A stretch of 19,385 nucleotides of DNA from Dichloromethanomonas sp964477085 (GCA_964477085.1 CAYZDF010000054.1:1-19385); one strand, 5' to 3'; numbered from the stretch's first letter, positions 5,999 to 14,526 are shown. A program made the numbers and translations. Notes: a model not told the origin generated them from the sequence alone.

Positions 5999-8900
5999 GT
6001 GAGGTATTTACGTTTTTCAATGAAAATTATGCTCTTTATTGTGCTTTCTGGTGTCTTCTTTTTTGACAAGCATTCGGGGGCCGTGGTGAGCTATGCAGAT
6101 ACTTTGAAGGACAAGAGTATTAAAGGAGAAGTAACCTGTGAGCCGTTCTTTCAAAGACTGGATGGCAAAGAAGAGGTCTTGCTCCTCCCCTCCAGTACGG
6201 GCTTGTATTTGGTTAAAAACGGTAAAATCATTCAACATCTTTTACCGGGTAAGTTTATTCATGCCACTGGTATGATTCCTGACCAGGACCGAGATGGAGA
6301 AGCTGATATCGTTGCAACAGTAAGAGATTCCTTACTACCAAATGTTGTTGGTGTCAGCAGTCGAACGGGTAAAACACTCTGGATGTTTTCTCCGGATAGT
6401 AAGGCCTATCGAGAGGGGTTAGGATGGGTAAACTATCAACCAGAAGAGGTTAACCTTATCAGGGCCTATCAGAAAGAAACATTCAGCCAGGAAGAGTATC
6501 TTTATCTTACCGCAGATAATATGGTCTATAAGCTTAGGGTGAAAGATGGAACCGTTCTATGGTCATATACTGAAAGATATCCTATCGATTCATCTACCAG
6601 GATATCGGATATTGATGGAGACTCATCCGCCGAATTGTGTATAGGTACTCGCGGTGGGGAGATGGTTGCTATCAGTTCAAATACTGGTCAGGAAATCTGG
6701 CGGAAAAAGATCACTCGTTATGCTGGAGAGCGCGGGCCTCAGCTCTATCATAGCGGCGGAACTATTTGGGTCGTTCATAGAGGTACAGTTTCGTTATATC
6801 GTTCTTCAGATGGAACCGTAATTTGGGAAAGAGTTGTAACCAAACAAACTCAAGACAGCCTAAATGATTTAAAACTTCATTTTATTGGAAATATCAATGG
6901 TGATGAGCAACTTGATGCCATCCTGACTTCATACACACAACAAAAGTTCTTAGCCTTGAACGGAACAAATGGAGAAACCGTATGGGAAAGAGGGATTACC
7001 GTTCCTCAGGATAACCTTGTTACATACATCAATGATATAGGTGGCAAGACCTCTCTGTTTTTACTGAGCCCATCTTATTCTAAAGTACAACGCATCAATG
7101 GTATAGATATTACGAATGGAAGGGAATTGAAGGATGGCATTATTACATTAGAATATGTCGAGGCTGACTCAGATCATCCCTGTTATGCTGTGGCAGATAG
7201 TTCGGGAAGAGTTCTCTTTACTGGATTTTCTTCAGAGATAAGCCTTTATGATCGTGAATTTGTGAATAAAGCCTGGTCATTAAATAGCTTTAAGCATGCA
7301 GGGTACCTGATGATAGATAAGCAAGCAGGGTCTGTACTATTATTGTTCTCCTTAAACAACGGGGAAGAGGGAGAACGAAAGACCGGATTGATCCAAAAAG
7401 CAACACATCATGAAAATATACTCTGGGAATATCAACTTGACAGTTATATGTCAGCAAATTATTCAGGTCTAGAAAGGATTCAGACCTGTGGGGATCTTGA
7501 TCAGGATGGGGAAAAGGATATTATCGGAGCATTATCCGTAAAAGGGACTCTGGGTTTAAATTCTCTGCCTTCCAGGGTCATTGCCATAAGCGGTAAGACT
7601 GGAAAAATGCTCTGGCAGTCAAATTTGATTCTTGGTGGCACTATTACTTCTCTTTTTGCCTTACCTGATGTTAATCAGGATCAGAGTCCTGAAATCATGG
7701 CAGCAACATCTACGCAGTATTATGTTCTGGATGGGGCTGAGGGGAAGATAACGAGGAACTGGGCCCATCAAAGTATTAAAGATAAGCATTATTTTGAGCC
7801 GACTAAGGGGTTGACGAAAGGTGTGGTATTACTACCGACAGGTGACATAAATAAAGATGGTCTTAACGATATTTTCGTTGTTGCTCCGGATGAAGTAAGA
7901 TTAGGGCTTACCAACAAAGTTGAAGGCTTAGATTTTTATTATAAAGAACATCACCGTATTTCACAGGGACAATACGAGTTGGCTAAAACACAAACCTTTG
8001 AAGACTTGGATAACGATGGAATACCTGAGTTAATGTTAACCAAGAAGGCCGAAAGTGAACATACGGAATATTTGATCATGTCTGGTGCCAACGGGCGTAT
8101 TTTGCTTAAAATGACGGGTAGTAGTCCGATTTTCGTGCCCACCGGTGTTGATTATAATCATAATGGTTATAACGATGTTATGGTATACGAAGAAACTGGG
8201 GTTTCACTCATCCAACTCAGAATCCTGGATGGTGCCGGAGGGGATGTTCTTTGGTCCTATGCAGGCTTTACTAAAGCAAATACCCATGAGATTAATTCTT
8301 CTTTGGACAGTATACCAGCTTGTGTCCTGGAAGATCTTAATGCTGACAGCATACCAGAATTGGCCATTGTTAAGAGTTCTGAATCAGGAAATGGCATGGT
8401 AATTGAGATATTTGATATTGCAGGGGGATATCAGGAGCCATATCGAACAACAACCCTCCAACAACCGACTAATATACTCAATAATAGACAATGGGTTCCT
8501 GCTTATATAGCTAAAAAAATCTTTATCGCAGAAAAATCGCACCTTGCAGTAGCACCTTCCAGTGCCAATCAGGCAGCGGCAGGGTTAGTAATATTTGATT
8601 ATAACAAAAATATTCCTGTTGCGATCTATCCTGGCAATGTTCATCACTTTGATATCAATCATCAAATGGTTGTTGTTGAGGAACAGGGGGGAAAGATCAG
8701 TGTTTTGAATTCACCCAGAGAGAATCCAGATATCACTGTCACCTATCTTGAAGAGAGTATCTCACCTGTGAGCATAGAATGGAAAAAAAAATCTGCCATT
8801 AAAACATTTATCTATGTCGATAATGCACCTATTCAAATGACAAGTGGAGACCAAACAGAGCTAAACCTGACTCAGGGAGAACACATTATTGGTATTGCTC

Positions 8901-9070
8901 AGTATGATGCAAAGGGAGATTATACTTATAGTAATTTTTCTGTTAATATCACTAAGCATAGTTATATTAAGGAAGTGACCTATATTTTTACGATAATACT
9001 ATTGAGTATCCTTTTTGGACTGCCTTTGATCTTCAAACAGCGTATTAGGGCAGGTGGCAGGAATGTCTAG
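5999..9070 (+). CDS. Secreted, C-terminally anchored FG-GAP/PQQ-propeller-like repeat protein
   Basis: A 1023-residue surface protein. The N-terminus (MRYLRFSMK, then IMLFIVLSGVFFF) is a signal peptide with a possible cleavage site after SYA near residue 36. The body contains at least nine Asp-rich calcium-loop motifs of FG-GAP type, near residues 95 (DQDRDGEAD), 204 (DIDGDSSAE), 298, 500 (DLDQDGEKD), 557, 617 (DINKDGLND), 670 (DLDNDGIPE), 718 and 779. Many are followed by a PQQ-propeller-like strand pattern, AxxxxTGxxxW, such as AISSNTGQEIW and AISGKTGKMLW, so one or more beta-propellers are likely. An Ig-like region (about 940-985) precedes a single C-terminal helix (about 992-1012) and a basic tail (KQRIRAGGR). 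GTG 5999 is chosen because GGGAG (5987-5991) lies 7 nt before it and it opens directly on the signal peptide; an upstream TTG at 5930 has no such site. It overlaps the ABC ATPase gene, which implies joint function. The ligand is unknown. Confidence 0.8.
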   Translation: MRYLRFSMKIMLFIVLSGVFFFDKHSGAVVSYADTLKDKSIKGEVTCEPFFQRLDGKEEVLLLPSSTGLYLVKNGKIIQHLLPGKFIHATGMIPDQDRDGEADIVATVRDSLLPNVVGVSSRTGKTLWMFSPDSKAYREGLGWVNYQPEEVNLIRAYQKETFSQEEYLYLTADNMVYKLRVKDGTVLWSYTERYPIDSSTRISDIDGDSSAELCIGTRGGEMVAISSNTGQEIWRKKITRYAGERGPQLYHSGGTIWVVHRGTVSLYRSSDGTVIWERVVTKQTQDSLNDLKLHFIGNINGDEQLDAILTSYTQQKFLALNGTNGETVWERGITVPQDNLVTYINDIGGKTSLFLLSPSYSKVQRINGIDITNGRELKDGIITLEYVEADSDHPCYAVADSSGRVLFTGFSSEISLYDREFVNKAWSLNSFKHAGYLMIDKQAGSVLLLFSLNNGEEGERKTGLIQKATHHENILWEYQLDSYMSANYSGLERIQTCGDLDQDGEKDIIGALSVKGTLGLNSLPSRVIAISGKTGKMLWQSNLILGGTITSLFALPDVNQDQSPEIMAATSTQYYVLDGAEGKITRNWAHQSIKDKHYFEPTKGLTKGVVLLPTGDINKDGLNDIFVVAPDEVRLGLTNKVEGLDFYYKEHHRISQGQYELAKTQTFEDLDNDGIPELMLTKKAESEHTEYLIMSGANGRILLKMTGSSPIFVPTGVDYNHNGYNDVMVYEETGVSLIQLRILDGAGGDVLWSYAGFTKANTHEINSSLDSIPACVLEDLNADSIPELAIVKSSESGNGMVIEIFDIAGGYQEPYRTTTLQQPTNILNNRQWVPAYIAKKIFIAEKSHLAVAPSSANQAAAGLVIFDYNKNIPVAIYPGNVHHFDINHQMVVVEEQGGKISVLNSPRENPDITVTYLEESISPVSIEWKKKSAIKTFIYVDNAPIQMTSGDQTELNLTQGEHIIGIAQYDAKGDYTYSNFSVNITKHSYIKEVTYIFTIILLSILFGLPLIFKQRIRAGGRNV

Positions 9071-9995
9071 TAACGCCGTCGCGGCTCAGAGTTTATATAA
9101 GAAGTACAAAAAACATACAATACTTAATGATTTCAACTTAACAGTTAGTGAAGGAGAAGTACATGCTCTCGTTGGTCCAATAGGATCAGGCAAGACAACG
9201 GTTCTCAATATCCTGGCAGGAACTGTGAGCCCCAGTTATGGAACTGCCAAGATATTCAATTATCGAGTCGGGAGTATGGAAGCGCGAAAAGTCCTTGGCT
9301 ATGTACCTGAAAAACCTTCTTTTTATCCCGCAATGACAGTTTTAGATTATCTGGTGTTTATGGGTATGCTTTCAGGCGTCAATCAACTGGAGGCTATAGC
9401 CAGAGCAATAGCCTTACTTAAGAAAACAGATCTCAATACATTTAAAGATAAAAACCCAAACGATCTAACACAAGGAATGAAGACGAAGATTGCACTCATT
9501 CAAGCTCTTCTTTCCAGGCCCCGACTATTGCTCTTAGATCAACCTGTGGAGGGAATGGATCAAGCCGGAAAAAGTTCAATTCTTCAGTTGGTCAGTGAGT
9601 TAGCTGTTGCAGAAGGGATCACGGTTATCATTTCTTCATCACGGTGGAATGATATCAGCCCTATTAGCGAAAAGATGACATTGATGCATGAAGGTAAGGT
9701 TCTCTTGTCAGGAGATGAAAGAGCTATTGAAGAGCTGTTTGGTCTGGGTGTATTTTCCTTTCAAACCTCTGATAATAAACGACTGATTTCGATATTGCAG
9801 AGGTTGCCATATTTAAAGCATATTATTATAACAGAAAAAGATTTAATCACTGTCATGACCGATGAATCTGAGAGATTAAGAAAAGATCTGCCCGGAATCA
9901 TTTTTAAATTAGAATTGGAGTTAACTTACTTTCAACAGGAAGAGGTTACATCGGAAAAACTTCCATACTATCTATCCATGATACAAGGGGATTAG
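9063..9995 (+). CDS. ABC transporter ATPase with degenerate catalytic residues
   Basis: A 310-residue nucleotide-binding subunit of the ABC-2 exporter class. Walker A is intact (GPIGSGKTT, from about residue 38). The Q-loop region reads GYVPEKPSFYP, normal for this subgroup, and the signature is LTQGMKTKIAL rather than LSGGQ. Walker B is LLLLDQP, so the catalytic Glu is replaced by Gln160 (codon CAA). The H-loop reads VIISSSRWNDI, with Ser193 where family members have the switch His. About 90 residues follow the core domain. ATG 9063 with AGGTGG (9052-9057) is preferred over GTG 9054. It overlaps the propeller gene by 8 nt and precedes the permease by 3 nt. Known ABC proteins with Glu-to-Gln and no switch His bind ATP but hydrolyse it poorly, so the protein may act as a switch or need a second ATPase. 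Confidence 0.88.
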   Translation: MSSNAVAAQSLYKKYKKHTILNDFNLTVSEGEVHALVGPIGSGKTTVLNILAGTVSPSYGTAKIFNYRVGSMEARKVLGYVPEKPSFYPAMTVLDYLVFMGMLSGVNQLEAIARAIALLKKTDLNTFKDKNPNDLTQGMKTKIALIQALLSRPRLLLLDQPVEGMDQAGKSSILQLVSELAVAEGITVIISSSRWNDISPISEKMTLMHEGKVLLSGDERAIEELFGLGVFSFQTSDNKRLISILQRLPYLKHIIITEKDLITVMTDESERLRKDLPGIIFKLELELTYFQQEEVTSEKLPYYLSMIQGD

Positions 9996-9998
9996 ACT

Positions 9999-10913
9999 AT
10001 GTCATCCATATTTGTTATGACCTTTAATCAGCTTTTAAAACCTAAGATGGTATGTCTATATTTACTGATATCTGCACTAGTAAGTATCGTAATATTTTTT
10101 TCAGCTAATAATCTGCTGGAAAGCTCTATTCTTCAAGGTCAAATAACCTCTTTCACTAGTTTTTTTGTTAAACTTATCTTTATATGGATTTTAGGTCTGC
10201 CTTATGTGACTTGGATTTTATATTATGGTACAGGACTCATTGCAGTAGAGCAAAATAATGGCACTCTTCTGCTTTTGCTGACCAAGCCTTTATCCCGAAA
10301 TAAAATCTTTTTGGGCAAACTGGCGGCACTTCTGATGGCATCTTTGTTAATTGGAGTCATTTCTATCTTTCTTAATCTTTCACTGATGATCTTCATTACC
10401 TCCCCTGATACCCAGATTATCTTTAGATTGCTTTATCTCGTACCCGCACTGTTTATGTATCTGTTGTTTATTGCATTTTTCTTTTCTACATTAGCTCTAG
10501 GGCTATCTGTCTTATTTGAATCGAAAAAGAAAGTCTTTTGGAGACTTTTAGTGGTTGAACTCCTGCTTTATATCGGCTTACCTTTATTAAAAGAAGGGAT
10601 GTATTCAACCAATTTTCAGCTGCTCGTAATCCATTATTTAGATTTTAGCCAACATCTGAGTACAGTTTTTATATACTTTTTATCTTTCATCAAGGGATCT
10701 TCTTTATCACCAGCAGCTTTAACGCGTATCTTCGATTGGTATTCAGGAATTGTGACAAACTTACAGATTCCCATGGATCTGAATAGAAACGGATTCATTA
10801 TTTCTATCAACCCCTTGATCATTCTGACTAGCTGGCTGATCTCCTCTTGCTTGGTATTAACGTTGGCACTCAGACGATTTGCAAATATGGATATAACGAA
10901 TGCTAAAGATTAA
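9999..10913 (+). CDS. ABC-2 type transporter permease
   Basis: A 304-residue integral membrane protein with about six predicted helices: approx. 18-40, 52-78, 108-135, 140-168, 180-200 and 278-298. Between helices 2 and 3 it has EQNNGTLLLLLTKPLSRNKIFLGKL, here quoted as the elements EQNNGTL, LLLTKPLSR and IFLGKL, a typical intracellular coupling segment of the ABC-2 (NosY/GldA-partner) family. It starts 3 nt after the ATPase stop with AAGGGG just upstream, so the two form one complex. There is only one permease and one ATPase gene, so both would act as homodimers unless other subunits exist. A long loop between helices 5 and 6 (about residues 205-275) may face outward and contact the propeller protein. 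The transported substrate cannot be inferred. Confidence 0.85.
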   Translation: MSSIFVMTFNQLLKPKMVCLYLLISALVSIVIFFSANNLLESSILQGQITSFTSFFVKLIFIWILGLPYVTWILYYGTGLIAVEQNNGTLLLLLTKPLSRNKIFLGKLAALLMASLLIGVISIFLNLSLMIFITSPDTQIIFRLLYLVPALFMYLLFIAFFFSTLALGLSVLFESKKKVFWRLLVVELLLYIGLPLLKEGMYSTNFQLLVIHYLDFSQHLSTVFIYFLSFIKGSSLSPAALTRIFDWYSGIVTNLQIPMDLNRNGFIISINPLIILTSWLISSCLVLTLALRRFANMDITNAKD

Positions 10914-10992
10914 TATTCATGTTGATAAGAAGATGGATGATAAAGCTGCTTTCTAGAAAGTATCTTTTTTCCACTAATGTTAGATAAATCTA

Positions 10993-11022
10993 TTGTGCCT
11001 GTTACTTGTCGTAGACTATAAT
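10993..11022 (+). promoter_or_regulatory. Sigma-A promoter of the HD-domain gene
   Basis: TTGTGC (10993-10998) and a perfect TATAAT (11017-11022) are separated by 18 nt. The box overlaps a possible upstream start of the HD gene at 11022, which argues that translation begins instead at ATG 11058. Confidence 0.6.
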
Positions 11023-11057
11023 TGTATGTAAGTTTTTGTATTAGAAAGGTTGAAAAG

Positions 11058-11567
11058 ATGGAGAAAATTTTAATTAAATATGACGATTTTTTTATTGATA
11101 TCGCTCGACCAATTATTGAACATGATGAGTATCAAAAAATGTTACTTATCCCTCACCATCATGGGTCTGTTTTTGAACACTGCATGGATGTAGCTTACTT
11201 ATCCTACAGAATGGCTTCAAGATTAAGGCTGGATGTTGTCTCCACAATCAGAGGTGCATTATTGCACGACTTTTATCTCTATAAATTTAAAAAAAGAGAA
11301 AATCGAAATTTATTAGCAGAAGGCTATCGGCATTCCCGTAATCATCCCAGAATTGCCAAAGAGAATGCTCTTAAGCACTTTGAACTTAATGACAAAGAAC
11401 TGGATATTATTTCTAATCATATGTTCCCTGTGGGATTGCCAAGGAGTTTTGAAGCTTGGATTACAACTTTTGCCGACAAAAGTTTAGCTATCATTGAATA
11501 TTACACTCGGGCGTTAAGCTATGCTGACAAGGTATTTTTTGCTAAACCCATTGAAGAAACGAAATAA
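11058..11567 (+). CDS. HD-domain protein, putative metal-dependent phosphohydrolase
   Basis: A 169-residue soluble protein with the HD superfamily metal pattern: HHHGSVFEH (H41), the diagnostic LLHDFYLY (H70-D71), a further HSRNH segment (H92 and H96), SNHMFP (H121) and FADK (D140). Such enzymes cleave phosphate esters, often nucleotides or cyclic dinucleotides; the substrate here is unknown. The size fits stand-alone HD proteins of clostridia annotated as hydrolases. ATG 11058 has AAAGG at 11045-11049, 8 nt upstream. It is monocistronic by appearance, with its own promoter, and 191 nt separate it from the Fur-family gene. No strong terminator is seen after it. Confidence 0.82.
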   Translation: MEKILIKYDDFFIDIARPIIEHDEYQKMLLIPHHHGSVFEHCMDVAYLSYRMASRLRLDVVSTIRGALLHDFYLYKFKKRENRNLLAEGYRHSRNHPRIAKENALKHFELNDKELDIISNHMFPVGLPRSFEAWITTFADKSLAIIEYYTRALSYADKVFFAKPIEETK

Positions 11568-11692
11568 AGTTTAAGGATGAGTTATTATTATAAACCTATA
11601 CTTGTTAAGGTTATGTATATACACCTTTTAAATTATGCATTTTTGTAAGGGCTTAAACAGCTAAGCACGTTTTTTAAATTTAGAACATTAAA

Positions 11693-11723
11693 TTGTTGTA
11701 TTTTATTAGGGTTATGTTAAAAT
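11693..11723 (+). promoter_or_regulatory. Possible promoter of the Fur-family gene
   Basis: TGTTAAAAT (11715-11723) is an extended -10 form (TGn-TAAAAT). The best -35 candidate, TTGTTG (11693-11698), gives a long 19-nt spacer. The surrounding DNA is very AT-rich, so chance matches are likely. Confidence 0.4.
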
Positions 11724-11758
11724 TTAATTATTAGAAATAGTTAGGAGTTCTATCCTAC

Positions 11759-12211
11759 GTGAGCATAAAAAATGATTTTAACAAGATTCTAAAAGAAAAA
11801 GGTTATAAGTTTACCAGTCAGAGGCAACATGTCTTCGAGGTTGTTACTGAAAACGATGGGAAACATCTCAACAGCCAGGAAATCTATGAGCTGGTGAGAA
11901 AGAAATACCCTGAAATTGGGGTAGCAACGGTGTATCGTACACTTTCCCTTTTAGAAGAAATGGGCCTCATCTATGGCGTTGATTTTGAAGATGGATTCCG
12001 GCGCTATGAAATTGTTAAAGATGCCGAAGAGCATCGCCATCATCATCTGATTTGTGTGGAATGTGGAACTATCCATGAGGTAGAAGAAGATCTGCTTGGA
12101 GCAATTGAAGAAAAAATATTTAGGAATAACAAGTTTAAAGTTATTAATCATCGTGTCAAATTCTATGGATATTGTGAAGAATGTTTGAACAAGATGAACT
12201 CCAATAAATAA
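11759..12211 (+). CDS. Fur-family transcriptional repressor
   Basis: A 150-residue metal- or peroxide-sensing DNA-binding protein. The N-terminal winged helix includes KFTSQRQHVFEVV and VATVYRTLSLLEEMGLI, the recognition-helix motif of Fur/PerR/Zur. The dimerisation domain has HRHHHLICVECG, which supplies the sensory His residues (H92-H96), and the structural zinc site CxxC pair C99/C102 with C139/C142. PerR, Fur and Zur cannot be separated reliably by eye; the missing PerR-typical context leaves Fur or PerR both open. It starts with GTG 11759; AGGAG (11743-11747) stands 11 nt upstream. It ends at a clear terminator, so it is a single-gene unit. The box at 12365 upstream of the next gene is a natural candidate target. 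Confidence 0.9.
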   Translation: MSIKNDFNKILKEKGYKFTSQRQHVFEVVTENDGKHLNSQEIYELVRKKYPEIGVATVYRTLSLLEEMGLIYGVDFEDGFRRYEIVKDAEEHRHHHLICVECGTIHEVEEDLLGAIEEKIFRNNKFKVINHRVKFYGYCEECLNKMNSNK

Positions 12212-12249
12212 ATGTTTACTGTATTACATTCACCGGAGTGAATATACTT

Positions 12250-12285
12250 AAGCCGTATCCCTTGGGTATGGCTTTGTATTTTTTT
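12250..12285 (+). terminator. Intrinsic terminator of the Fur-family gene
   Basis: AAGCCGTATCC (12250-12260) pairs with GGGTATGGCTT (12264-12274) through 11 pairs including two wobbles, with a CTT loop. A T-rich tract (TGTATTTTTTT) follows. Confidence 0.85.
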
Positions 12286-12364
12286 GAGCCCAGACCAAAA
12301 ATCAAGTAATTCATATAATTATGGATTCAGCAAAATAAAGTATCATAAAAGATAATCAAGATTT

Positions 12365-12379
12365 TTATAATCATTGTTA
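12365..12379. promoter_or_regulatory. PerR/Fur-like box upstream of ybaK
   Basis: TTATAATCATTGTTA has the 7-1-7 layout. It matches the PerR consensus TTATAATnATTATAA at 12 of 14 defined positions and the Fur consensus TGATAATnATTATCA at 11 of 14. It overlaps the -35 region of a possible extended -10 promoter (TGGTAGAAT, 12392-12400) for ybaK and lies 153 nt after a Fur-family gene. The local AT content makes chance matches more likely. Confidence 0.4.
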
Positions 12380-12443
12380 ATATTGGCATATTGGTAGAAT
12401 AGTTCTGACTATGATTTTATTTGACAGTTTATGGAGATGGTAA

Positions 12444-12920
12444 ATGAAAGCTAATCAAAAAACAAATGTTATCAGAATACTTGAATCCCAGGGTGTTAAG
12501 CATGAAGTGTTTGAGTACTCGGTGGAAGATGGACAGTTAGATGCTGTTTCAGTCGCGCAGAAAGTTGGGTTTGAACCTGACCGTGTATTTAAAACATTAG
12601 TAACAAACGGGAAAAATACAGGATTAAATGTTTTTGTCATTCCTGGTAACTGCGCTCTTAATTTAAAGAAGGCTGCTGAAGCGTCTGCAGATAAAAGCAT
12701 CGAAATGCTCAAATCAAAAGATTTGCTTCCCCTGACAGGTTATGTTCATGGGGGTTGTTCTCCGATCGGCATGAAAAAAGAATACCCCACTTTTATTGAA
12801 GAAATGGCATCAGAGTACGATTACATCGTGATCAGTGCAGGGAAAATTGGTCTTCAGGTGAAAGTTAATCCTCAGGATCTGATAATGCTTACAAAGGCTA
12901 ATTATGCTGATCTTGTATAA
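12444..12920 (+). CDS. ybaK: YbaK/EbsC-type Cys-tRNA(Pro)/Cys-tRNA(Cys) deacylase
   Basis: Trans-editing enzyme that hydrolyses mischarged Cys-tRNA(Pro) in the cytosol. The 158-residue length equals the family norm. Visible conserved features are RVFKTLV with the key lysine at K50, the KKAAEAS segment, and GYVHGGCSPIGM (about 99-110), which corresponds to the substrate-binding GGxSPxG motif. The ending ISAGKIGLQVKVNP fits the last strands of the fold. ATG 12444 is preceded by GGAG at 12433-12436. It is bounded by the Fur terminator upstream and a long terminator downstream, so it is monocistronic. The PerR/Fur-like box in its promoter region suggests metal or oxidative control, by inference only. 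Confidence 0.92.
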   Translation: MKANQKTNVIRILESQGVKHEVFEYSVEDGQLDAVSVAQKVGFEPDRVFKTLVTNGKNTGLNVFVIPGNCALNLKKAAEASADKSIEMLKSKDLLPLTGYVHGGCSPIGMKKEYPTFIEEMASEYDYIVISAGKIGLQVKVNPQDLIMLTKANYADLV

Positions 12921-12930
12921 TATAACCAAT

Positions 12931-12967
12931 AAAGGGGTCCGATATTTAAAATATCGGACCCCTTTTT
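12931..12967. terminator. Long intrinsic terminator shared by ybaK and cls
   Basis: A perfect 16-bp stem is formed by AAAGGGGTCCGATATT (12931-12946) and AATATCGGACCCCTTT (12950-12965) with a TAA loop. It is followed by TTATT on the plus strand. On the minus strand the stem is followed by TTGG, so it works best for ybaK and probably also ends the converging cls transcript. Confidence 0.93.
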
Positions 12968-13029
12968 ATTGGGAGCACTTACTTGACGTCTGTTAAAGTT
13001 AAAGGTGATTCAACAGTTCTCTTCCTTAT

Positions 13030-14487
13030 TTATAGGACAGGGGTCAGCAGTCTCGATACAGACTCTTTGAACCTAATCATATTCGATCTCTTATGGTATT
13101 TATCAAGAGTAAGCTCCGTACAAAATTCCAAATCCTGAAGGAAAGCATGGTGCAGCCTTTGCGAGATCGAGACATCATAAATAAAAGCATTGACCTCAAA
13201 GTTAAGTTTAAAACTTCGAATATCAAAGTTAGCAGTTCCGACAGAGGAGATTTTTTCATCCACTACGATGGTCTTGGAATGAAGGAAGCCTCTGTTGTAA
13301 ATATAAGCTTGAACTCCGGCGTTGAGCAAATCTCCGATAAAGGAATAGGTCGCCCAATAAACAAAGACATGATCAGGTTTATTGGGAATCATGATCTTTA
13401 CTTCAACACCTGATAGAGCTGCGATTTTTAATGCTTCCTGGATACTTTCGTCAGGGATGAAGTAAGGGGTATGGATATAGATACGATGCTTGGCGGAGTT
13501 GATCATTTTAATATATCCCTGTTTGATTTCCTCCTGCGGAGAATCTGGACCGCAAGAGACGATCTGGATGCCCGAGGTGCCATGGCCCTCAGGAGGAGGG
13601 TAATATTTTGGTAACTCCAGAATTTCTTCACCGCAGGCTGCCCGCCAATCAAGCAAAAAGCGGGTTTGCATATCATGAACTGCAGTACCCCGTATCTTTA
13701 AGTGGGTATCACGCCAATAACCCATTTTCCTTTTCAAACTGATATATTCATTTCCAACATTAAAACCGCCTAAAAAACCACATTTTCCGTCAATGATCAC
13801 CAATTTGCGGTGATTTCGGTAATTCAGCCTGAGATTGATATAGCTTAAAAAAGAGGGAAAGAACTTAACTACTTTTCCGCCCGCCTCAACAAGGGACTCA
13901 AAATCATTATTATGGAGCTGGTTACCAAGAGCATCTACCAAGAGCCTCACTTCAACGCCTTCCTGAGCTTTTTCCGTGAGGATCTTAATCAACTGCTTGC
14001 CAAGGGAATCGCGTTTAACGATAAAGTAGAGAATATGGACATGATCTTTAGCGTTAATGATACATTTGAATAGCTCTTTAAATTTATCTGTACCGTCCGT
14101 AAAGACATCAACCATATTATCCTGGGAAAACAGAGCTTTACTTTGTACCTGATGGAGATGGATCAGGTCCTTGTAGTTTTCCATTATGGGGTCGTTAAAC
14201 GTAAGCTTTCCAGAACGAAGGTCTTCGATTTCTTTATTTAGTAGAGAAGCATAATGTTGATGCTCATCTGCACCTAGCTGAAACATCTTTTTCCGGGTGA
14301 GGTTTTGAGAGAGTAAGATGTAAAATATAGCTCCCACAGCAGGCAAAAGGAAGAGAACCAAAATCCAGGCTAAGGTCGAGGTTGGATTTCTTCTCTCCAG
14401 AAATATGACGGTAAAAGCAAATAGAATATTGACAACATAAAGCGCTGTTACGATATGAGAACTAAACTCCGTTAGGGAAATTGACAT
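13030..14487 (-). CDS. cls: Cardiolipin synthase (phospholipase D family)
   Basis: Condenses two phosphatidylglycerols to cardiolipin and glycerol at the membrane. The 485-residue protein has two N-terminal transmembrane helices (about 12-30 and 38-60), with the PLDc_N-typical ERRNPTSTLAW between them, and two HKD catalytic motifs: H226-x-K228-x4-D233 (HRKLVIID) and H403-x-K405-x4-D410 (HSKTIVVD). Each is followed by the usual Gly/Ser-Asn segment (GGFNVGNEY, GTANFDIRS). Length and layout match the bacterial ClsA group. ATG 14487 has AAGGAG about 10 nt upstream. It faces away from ytfI and converges on ybaK. No missing residues. Confidence 0.95.
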   Translation of the reverse strand: MSISLTEFSSHIVTALYVVNILFAFTVIFLERRNPTSTLAWILVLFLLPAVGAIFYILLSQNLTRKKMFQLGADEHQHYASLLNKEIEDLRSGKLTFNDPIMENYKDLIHLHQVQSKALFSQDNMVDVFTDGTDKFKELFKCIINAKDHVHILYFIVKRDSLGKQLIKILTEKAQEGVEVRLLVDALGNQLHNNDFESLVEAGGKVVKFFPSFLSYINLRLNYRNHRKLVIIDGKCGFLGGFNVGNEYISLKRKMGYWRDTHLKIRGTAVHDMQTRFLLDWRAACGEEILELPKYYPPPEGHGTSGIQIVSCGPDSPQEEIKQGYIKMINSAKHRIYIHTPYFIPDESIQEALKIAALSGVEVKIMIPNKPDHVFVYWATYSFIGDLLNAGVQAYIYNRGFLHSKTIVVDEKISSVGTANFDIRSFKLNFEVNAFIYDVSISQRLHHAFLQDLEFCTELTLDKYHKRSNMIRFKESVSRLLTPVL

Positions 14488-14526
14488 CCTGTTTTGACTC
14501 CTTAACGAGTTATCTATCTTAATCCT

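Noticed and set aside
8145..8402. An 85-codon frame within the propeller gene
   Set aside because: It is an out-of-frame same-strand shadow inside a continuous coding sequence with clear repeat motifs.
5999..10913. Calling the propeller/ABC genes nosD-nosF-nosY
   Set aside because: The large protein has Asp-rich FG-GAP loops and PQQ-like strands, not the beta-helix CASH repeats of NosD, and no nitrous-oxide reductase or copper gene is in sight.
10945..10972. Possible terminator at CTTTCTAGAAAG followed by TATCTTTTTT after the permease
   Set aside because: The palindrome has only a 2-nt loop and the T-run is 4 nt away, so a stable hairpin directly before a U-tract is not supported.
13093..13413. 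A 106-codon plus-strand open frame inside cls
   Set aside because: It is the antisense shadow of a cardiolipin synthase with both HKD motifs intact, and it has no ribosome site.
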